A stretch of 37,497 nt of DNA from positions 1 through 37,497 of the forward strand of contig CADDZM010000012.1 in the NCBI GenBank assembly GCA_902812345.1. Reading direction: 5' to 3'. The notes under the pieces are model-generated. The model did not search any database, had not been told where the DNA came from, and saw nothing but the letters and a program-made list of their open reading frames with translations. The translations under genes were made by a program, and so were the position numbers. Position 1 is the stretch's first letter. Every line of letters starts with the position of its first letter. Positions 32,461 through 37,497 of the stretch are shown here, piece by piece. Source of the stretch: Chloroflexota bacterium (GTDB lineage Bacteria; Chloroflexota; Chloroflexia; Chloroheliales; Chloroheliaceae).

Positions 32461-35181
32461 CTACAAGATGCTCTGGGGGTCAACATCTACCGTCCAACCA
32501 TAGAGGTTGGACCGCAACCGCCCGATAACTTGGCGGATAAGCCGGGCATCTTCGGGGTGGCTGTCGTCCGCCCCCGGAATCCCCGTACCATATATACGTA
32601 TAATGAACTGATAACGATACAGGCCGCGCAGCTTGTGTTGAAAAGCCGGGGCCGGGCCGATAAAGTCGTAAATACCGCTGTCCTGTTCTAGCCCGGCTTC
32701 GTCAAACTGGTACTGGAGTTCTTTTGCGAGCTTGTCGGCCTCGATTTTAGCCTTTTGCTCGTCCTTGTGGCTGTAGACAAACTTTATCAGCTTGGAGAAA
32801 GGCGGGTAGCCGTGTTCGTAGCGGAAAGCCAGTTCCTGGGCGTAGAAAGTCTGGTAATCGTGATGGGCCGCCGCCTGGATAACATAGTGGTCAGGTGTAT
32901 AGCTCTGGACCAGAGCCCGACTGGGACCACTCCGCCGCCCGGCCCGGCCCAGCACCTGGGTCAAAAGCTGGAAAGTCCGCTCGGTCGCCCGGAAGTCGGG
33001 TAAATAGAGGCCCGTATCAGCAGTCACGACTCCGACCAGCGACACCAGCGGCAAATCCAACCCCTTCGCAATCATCTGGGTCCCGACCAGCAGGTCAGCT
33101 TCATGGTTCGCCATTTTGTCAAAAAGGGTCTGGTAGGAGTCGCGACCCCCCTCGGCAATGGTGTCCTGGTCCCAGCGGATAATCCTGGCCCTGGGGTAAA
33201 GCCGCTGCAATTCTTCCTCAACCCGCTTGGTGCCGACCCCGAAGTGGCGAATCCGCTCGCTGCGGCACTCCTTAGTTGGGCAAACCCGGGGACTGGGGGC
33301 GCGACGACCGCAGCGGTGGCAAATCAGGCGGTCCAGGTCGGCGTGAAAGACCATCGGCGTATCGCACAAATCGCAAACCACGACCGTCCCGCAGTCCCGG
33401 CACATCACAATTGTGGCGGTGCCGCGCCGGTTAAGAAACAAGATAGCCTGGCGGCGCTGCTCAAGCGTTTCTTTAAGGTCACGCTGCAAGTCGCGGCTGA
33501 AAATACTGTTGTTGCTGGCCTTCAACTCCTGGCGCAAATCCACTACCTGGACCGGCGGCAGCGGGAGCGGCCCGGCTACACCCAGAGGCTCTCCATTTCC
33601 AGAGCCGGGTTGGTGCGGCGAAACTCGTTCGGGCAGGCTCAACAGCGCGAACTCGCCCTGCTCGGCCCGGAAGAAACTCTCGACCGCCGGGGTCGCGCTA
33701 CCCAGGATAAGGGCCGCCCCGGTCAGTTTCGCCAGTTCGTGGGCGACCGTGCGGGTATGATAAAGGGCGCTGCCGGAGAAAGACTCGTCCTGCTTGTAGC
33801 TCCACTCGTGTTCTTCGTCAATAATAATCAGGCCCAGGTTCGGTACAGGCGAGAAAAGGGCGCTCCTGGCCCCGATGATAATCGAGGCTTCGCCGTCCCT
33901 GGCCCGCCGCCATTCGTCAAAGGCTTCACCGGGCGTGAGCTTGCTGTGCCGGACGGCTACCCGCCCCGGAAAGCGGGCCGCGAAACGGTCCACGGTCTGG
34001 GCGGTCAGGGCAATTTCCGGCACCAGGACAATGGCCTGTTTGCCATCTTTGAGGACGCGGGCTATCGAGCGCAGGTACAACTCGGTCTTGCCGCTCCCGG
34101 TCACGCCGTGCAAGAGGAAAGGCTGCGGCGTGGGCGACTGAAAGCCGTCCAATATAGCCCGCCAGGCTATTGACTGCCGGTAAGTCAGCAGCGGCGGTTC
34201 TTCCGGTTTGAGGCGGTGCGGGCGATTGGCTAGCGGGTCGCGCCGGACCTCGCGTTCTTCCAGTTCGAGCAGACCTTTTGCGGCCAGGGCACGTAAGGTC
34301 GCCAGGTCGGTATCGGCCATGAGGGCGGCTTCCTCACCGAGCAGCAAATAGCCCGGTTCGAGTTCGCGCCGCAAGACTTTAAAAACTTCTTTTTGCTTTT
34401 GCGAACGATTAAGCTTCTTTAAAATGCCGGGATCGTCCGGTTCGAGTTCGAGCAGGTAAGGAGCCAGCCGCACGAAAGGCTTTATCTGCGGTTTGACGCC
34501 CGGGCGGGGCAGAAAAAAGCTGCGGACGGCCAGCCCTTTTTCTTCGAGTGACTTAACCGTCCGGTCAAAAGTGGTCTTGCCGTGCCGGGCCTGGTATTCT
34601 TTTTTCAAATCATTCAAAAAGGACGGGGTAATCTCATCCTCGGCGGCGTGACCCCTGGTCTTGGGGCGTTCGCGGAGAAGGTCGAGCAGGAATAGTTCGT
34701 TGGAGTTGAGGCCGGGCGGCAGCAAGAGTTCGCTTCCGGCGGGGGTTATAATCAGGGTTGGCCGGGCCACCTTGCTAAAGCCGGGCGGCAGCATCAGGCT
34801 AACCGCTTCAAAAAGGCCGCAGTAGTAGTAACTCGAAAGCCAGCGCGCTAACCCAAGCTGATAGAGTTGCAGCACCGGGCGGCGGTCCACCAGGTCGGAG
34901 ATAGGCCGCACCTTAAAAGGCGGCGCAACCTTTCCAACCGACATCACGACACCCTGGGCGCGGCCCTTTTTGAGCGGACCCCAGACCAGTTGCCCCGGTT
35001 GAATGTCGTCTATAAGGTCGGGCGGAACGGCGTAGGTCAGACCTTCTTGCAGACCGGGCGAGTCCATAGCGACTTCCACATAAAGGGCGGATTTTAAGTC
35101 AACCTCAACTTCCAGCTCCTCGTCAGGCGGAAAAGGCGGTTCTTCGGCCAAAAAATCTTCGGTTAAAATTTCTCCGGTCAT
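32461..35181 (-). CDS. priA: Primosomal protein N', replication-restart helicase
   Basis: Restarts replication at collapsed forks. I start at ATG 35181 (906 aa), since the residues before it (from 35211) are upstream of the likely transcription start. The N-terminal DNA-binding region spans ~40-150. Then come the helicase motifs Walker A GVTGSGKTELYLR (near 390), IIIDEEHEWSYKQDE, LGSATPAVESF, LFLNRRG and QVLGRAGR. The Zn-binding part has CRDC, CDLC, CHRC and CPTKEC. The last pair has four residues between the cysteines where two are usual. It is followed by def. PriA suggests a DnaC-dependent loading route, matching the loader gene at 8960. Confidence 0.93.
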   Translation of the reverse strand: MTGEILTEDFLAEEPPFPPDEELEVEVDLKSALYVEVAMDSPGLQEGLTYAVPPDLIDDIQPGQLVWGPLKKGRAQGVVMSVGKVAPPFKVRPISDLVDRRPVLQLYQLGLARWLSSYYYCGLFEAVSLMLPPGFSKVARPTLIITPAGSELLLPPGLNSNELFLLDLLRERPKTRGHAAEDEITPSFLNDLKKEYQARHGKTTFDRTVKSLEEKGLAVRSFFLPRPGVKPQIKPFVRLAPYLLELEPDDPGILKKLNRSQKQKEVFKVLRRELEPGYLLLGEEAALMADTDLATLRALAAKGLLELEEREVRRDPLANRPHRLKPEEPPLLTYRQSIAWRAILDGFQSPTPQPFLLHGVTGSGKTELYLRSIARVLKDGKQAIVLVPEIALTAQTVDRFAARFPGRVAVRHSKLTPGEAFDEWRRARDGEASIIIGARSALFSPVPNLGLIIIDEEHEWSYKQDESFSGSALYHTRTVAHELAKLTGAALILGSATPAVESFFRAEQGEFALLSLPERVSPHQPGSGNGEPLGVAGPLPLPPVQVVDLRQELKASNNSIFSRDLQRDLKETLEQRRQAILFLNRRGTATIVMCRDCGTVVVCDLCDTPMVFHADLDRLICHRCGRRAPSPRVCPTKECRSERIRHFGVGTKRVEEELQRLYPRARIIRWDQDTIAEGGRDSYQTLFDKMANHEADLLVGTQMIAKGLDLPLVSLVGVVTADTGLYLPDFRATERTFQLLTQVLGRAGRRSGPSRALVQSYTPDHYVIQAAAHHDYQTFYAQELAFRYEHGYPPFSKLIKFVYSHKDEQKAKIEADKLAKELQYQFDEAGLEQDSGIYDFIGPAPAFQHKLRGLYRYQFIIRIYGTGIPGADDSHPEDARLIRQVIGRLRSNLYGWTVDVDPQSIL

Positions 35182-35187
35182 GCATGT

Positions 35188-35196
35188 ATTATACCA
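35188..35196 (-). promoter_or_regulatory. Extended -10 promoter giving a leaderless priA mRNA
   Basis: Minus strand TGG-TATAAT (35196-35188) with no good -35. Six bases separate it from the ATG at 35181, so the normal start point falls on the A of that ATG. No Shine-Dalgarno lies upstream of it. This supports a leaderless transcript. Confidence 0.55.
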
Positions 35197-35282
35197 GAAT
35201 TTATGTACCAATTTCTGGATTTATGAGCCTACTTTGTATATGCCGTGTCTTTCAGTCGGTGATTCAGAATAGAATTAATTGT

Positions 35283-36170
35283 TTAAACCCTGGAATTTAC
35301 TTTTTGCTCAATAAACTGGTCTAAGGTTGTCTGCTTCACTTTATATTGGTTTGCCAACTCGCTTGAGTCAGTAACGCTCGGTGTGGTGTCGAGCATAATA
35401 GAAAGCCCGATTATATTGCCTATCCCCGGCTTAAGCGGCTTGACCACTAGCCGCATCAAACGCAGTACGGGCAGGGGAAGATGAGTTACTTTTGGGGATT
35501 TGCCACCGGCCCTGGCAAATTTCTCTACTAGCTCGTTAACAGTAAAACTTCCAGGCCCGCCCAGTTCTATGATTTTATTTCGTAAAGTAGGCTCATTTAC
35601 CGCCAAAACAATAAATTCTTTAACGTCCTCAGCCGAAATAAAACTGACCGGGTTATCCCCACGACCGAAAACCAGGGTTTTGCCTTTCTTCAAAATGGAG
35701 TCACCTACAACCGTTCCCCAGGTTTCCATGTAAGCCTGCGGGCGAATGATAGTGTAATCTATTCCGCTGGCTTTCAAGTACTCTTCTGTGGCATATTTAT
35801 GACGGGCAAAATCAACCGGACTATTAGCGATGTCTCCGCTTATGGAAATAAAAATAAAATGCGCCACACCTTCTTTTTTGGCCGCATCAATAAGCGCTCG
35901 GTAGCCGTCGAGGTCTACTTTCTTTGAGGAATTGTCGCCATTACCCATTACCGCGTTGGCCGTTGCGACTACTGTTTTCACACCTTTACAGGCTTTAACA
36001 AGGGAATCAGGTTGCCGTAAATCGCCCTGGACCAGTTCAAGGCCTTTTTCAGCCAGTTCGGGATGCTTGGCCGGATTGCGGCAGAGTCCACGTACTTCAA
36101 AGCCGCGCTCTTTTAAGGCTGTGGCGACTTTACTACCCAGCAGTCCACTGGCACCTACTACCAGAATCAT
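35283..36170 (-). CDS. NmrA-like / atypical SDR NAD(P)-binding protein
   Basis: 295 aa from ATG 36170, which has AGAGGA 7 nt upstream; a start at 36191 lacks one. The N-terminal dinucleotide fold is ILVVGASGLLGSKVATALKERG (residues 2-23), then RGLCRNPAK and VQGDLRQPDSL. YATEEYLKASGIDYTIIRPQAYMETWG keeps the Tyr-rich substrate-side region. The best fit is an atypical short-chain reductase or NmrA/NAD(P)H-quinone-type protein. Codons are visibly A+T-richer than in the flanking genes. It is 37 bp downstream of the SnoaL-like gene, same strand, probable operon. Substrate unknown. Confidence 0.8.
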   Translation of the reverse strand: MILVVGASGLLGSKVATALKERGFEVRGLCRNPAKHPELAEKGLELVQGDLRQPDSLVKACKGVKTVVATANAVMGNGDNSSKKVDLDGYRALIDAAKKEGVAHFIFISISGDIANSPVDFARHKYATEEYLKASGIDYTIIRPQAYMETWGTVVGDSILKKGKTLVFGRGDNPVSFISAEDVKEFIVLAVNEPTLRNKIIELGGPGSFTVNELVEKFARAGGKSPKVTHLPLPVLRLMRLVVKPLKPGIGNIIGLSIMLDTTPSVTDSSELANQYKVKQTTLDQFIEQKVNSRV

Positions 36171-36207
36171 AGCTTTATCCTCTTTCCTCAATACTATGAG
36201 TTTTAGG

Positions 36208-36603
36208 CTAATCCTTAACCGCTTCGATATACAACCTGGACCAGCAAATTTGGTTATTTTGAATACCTGAAAGAGTTACGCCCCTGGTCAGTAGCTTCGT
36301 TCCGTCGGTATTGTTACCGCGATAAATTAGTTCAGTCCATATGGTGTCGCCTTCTACCGCCTCAGCCAGGATCTCTACCTGTATATCGGGAGTCATTTTG
36401 AAGAAAAAACCCCAATTATTGCGTACTCCCGTTTGTCCAATAAAGTTTCTCTCAGGATGAAAAGGTTGTTCACTGTGAAAGTCTGCCCCAAAACACGCTA
36501 CCATAGCCTCCAAATCGTGCCGGTTTATAGCTTGAATCATTTGCTCAAAGACTAATTTCGCAGGAGAAGTTGTTTGTACATTTTGTATGTGTTCTTGTGA
36601 CAT
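36208..36603 (-). CDS. SnoaL-like (NTF2-fold) small protein
   Basis: 131 aa. The NTF2/SnoaL cone fold is suggested by FEQMIQAINRHDLEAMVACFGADFHSEQP, which is the typical helix-then-acidic-strand opening, then a TPDIQVEILAEAVEGDTIWTELIYRGNN strand pair. Such proteins are cyclases, isomerases or binding proteins; the activity here is unknown. It is A+T-rich like its partner and probably co-transcribed with the NmrA-like gene. TATACT (36662-36657, minus) with TTGGAG upstream is a weak candidate promoter. Confidence 0.75.
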   Translation of the reverse strand: MSQEHIQNVQTTSPAKLVFEQMIQAINRHDLEAMVACFGADFHSEQPFHPERNFIGQTGVRNNWGFFFKMTPDIQVEILAEAVEGDTIWTELIYRGNNTDGTKLLTRGVTLSGIQNNQICWSRLYIEAVKD

Positions 36604-36848
36604 AAATTTTCTTCTTTCATTTTTAGAACTAAGCCAGAAAAAAGGCTTGCTCTTAAAGTATAAACAATAAGAGTTACCTCCAATTATACCCGCCTTTTTT
36701 ACTTTAACTAGAGGTTAGGGAATAATATCCTCACATCTTTATTATCCGGCTTAATCTATCATAGGATCTTAGGGGAATTAGTTATATTGTGAGAATTTGC
36801 AGGGGTGAGCTTGAAATGAGACGGGCTCCAAATAAGGCCCTAAACCTG

Positions 36849-37497
36849 TTAAGAAACACTCCGCAGGGCCGCATCCAACCAGCCCAGCACCGGGGCAGGC
36901 CACAGGCCCAGCACAAACACAAAAATTACCAGTACCAGGATAAGCAGCACCGCCGCCGGCGGTTCGGGCAGGGTCTTCAGTCCCGGCACATCGCTCCCCA
37001 TAAAAACCCGGTGGAAATAGCGCAAATAGGCAATCACGAACAACCCTAAAGCTAAGCCGCCCGCCAGTGCCCACAAAATACCTTCCTGGGCGGCCGATTG
37101 CAACAATAGATATTTTCCCGCAAAACCAGATAGAAACGGCAACCCTACCATCCCTAAAAATCCCACCATCAGGCCAATCGCCGCAACCGGCATCCGGCGG
37201 CCCAGACCGGTCAGGTTGTTGATGCTGAGGCCGTTGCAGCAGTACGAAACCACGCTCAGACAGGTAAAGATAAGCAGTTGCAAGAGGGCCAGGTTAAACG
37301 CCTCGAAAAGCGCCCCGTTAAGACCGGTCCGGTGCGGCGAGGCCAGCCCAAATAGAATAAGGGCAAAGTCCCCGCTGACTGTATAAGCCAGCATCTTGCC
37401 GATACCATTCTGGCCGAGCGCCATAAAACCGGCCAGGACCGCCCCGGTTAGCCCCATAATCATTACCGGCTGAGCTATCTGGTAGTTGTCGTAGACC
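36849..37497 (-). CDS. Proton-translocating antiporter-type membrane subunit (NuoN/NuoM/MrpD superfamily), 5' end outside window
   Basis: At least 216 codons are open from the right edge to TAA at 36849-36851; upstream of the first internal ATG the frame continues (VYDNYQIAQPV), so the gene starts beyond the window. At least five hydrophobic helices are visible. ALGQNGIGKMLAYTVSGDFALILFGL resembles the conserved Lys-containing segment before TM8 of Proton_antipo_M proteins. VGFLGMVGLPFLSGFAGKYLLL is the classic Gly-Pro helix. The C-terminus AYLRYFHRVFMG fits a complex I or Mrp subunit. Which subunit cannot be decided from the fragment. Confidence 0.85.
   Translation of the reverse strand, partial: VYDNYQIAQPVMIMGLTGAVLAGFMALGQNGIGKMLAYTVSGDFALILFGLASPHRTGLNGALFEAFNLALLQLLIFTCLSVVSYCCNGLSINNLTGLGRRMPVAAIGLMVGFLGMVGLPFLSGFAGKYLLLQSAAQEGILWALAGGLALGLFVIAYLRYFHRVFMGSDVPGLKTLPEPPAAVLLILVLVIFVFVLGLWPAPVLGWLDAALRSVS

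Noticed and set aside
33103-34173. Long 356-codon open frame on the plus strand
   Set aside because: It is fully antisense to the helicase and zinc domains of priA, shows no family signature and arises from G/C-rich third positions.
1-37497. tRNA, rRNA, CRISPR array or transposase
   Set aside because: No tRNA T-loop pattern with a cloverleaf, no rRNA core sequence, no regular spaced repeats, and no transposase or integrase motif were seen.

Overview
This 37.5 kb window is a bacterial chromosomal segment of moderately high G+C, packed with housekeeping genes on both strands. The most likely source is a Chloroflexota-like (monoderm or atypical) bacterium. The reasons are a DnaD-domain protein paired with a DnaC/DnaI-type loader next to rplI-dnaB, separate secD and secF, an LCP cell-wall protein, long Thr/Pro/Gly/Ala linkers on exported proteins, and frequent GTG/TTG starts. 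This is inferred from gene content, not from a marker tree. I see no rRNA, tRNA, CRISPR array, transposase or phage gene.

Layout. 1-5.2 kb: the 5' part of a DNA methyltransferase running off the left edge, diverging from murI; then moeA, nfo and an RlmI-type rRNA methyltransferase read leftward. 5.2-10.1 kb: a replication block reading right (short leader ORF, rplI, dnaB, a DnaD-domain gene and a DnaC-like loader). The last two overlap by 260 bp in different frames, the most unusual coding arrangement here. 10.1-13.3 kb: secD-secF behind a consensus promoter and closed by a strong terminator. 13.3-18.1 kb: a FAD-dependent desaturase-like enzyme diverging from a nitrilase-superfamily enzyme, then lepA and a cupin. 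18.1-18.6 kb: a gene-free stretch with three consecutive hairpins and a terminator, a candidate RNA gene. 18.6-28.0 kb (all leftward): an FAH-family enzyme, an anchored hypothetical protein with a very long HlyD-type adaptor, a mannose-1-phosphate guanylyltransferase, an O-methyltransferase, a PIG-V-like glycosyltransferase and an LCP protein. This part leans towards envelope, glycan and secretion work. 28.4-31.7 kb: a membrane methyl-accepting protein with an altered signalling tip, a medium-chain dehydrogenase and a TPR protein. 31.8-35.2 kb: priA-def, apparently transcribed from a leaderless start. 35.3-36.6 kb: a visibly A+T-richer pair (NmrA-like reductase and SnoaL-like protein). 36.8 kb to the end: the 3' part of a proton-translocating antiporter-type subunit (NuoN/NuoM/MrpD superfamily).

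Functional threads: replication initiation and restart (dnaB, DnaD-like, DnaC-like, priA), export and translation support (secDF, def, lepA, rplI, RlmI), and envelope glycan building (murI, manC, PIG-V-like, LCP). Several promoters share an extended -10 form (TGN-TATAAT) with a poor -35. I found no clearly new multi-gene system. The best leads are the overlapping primosome genes, the three-hairpin intergenic RNA candidate, the altered receptor tip and the low-complexity insertion in SecD.
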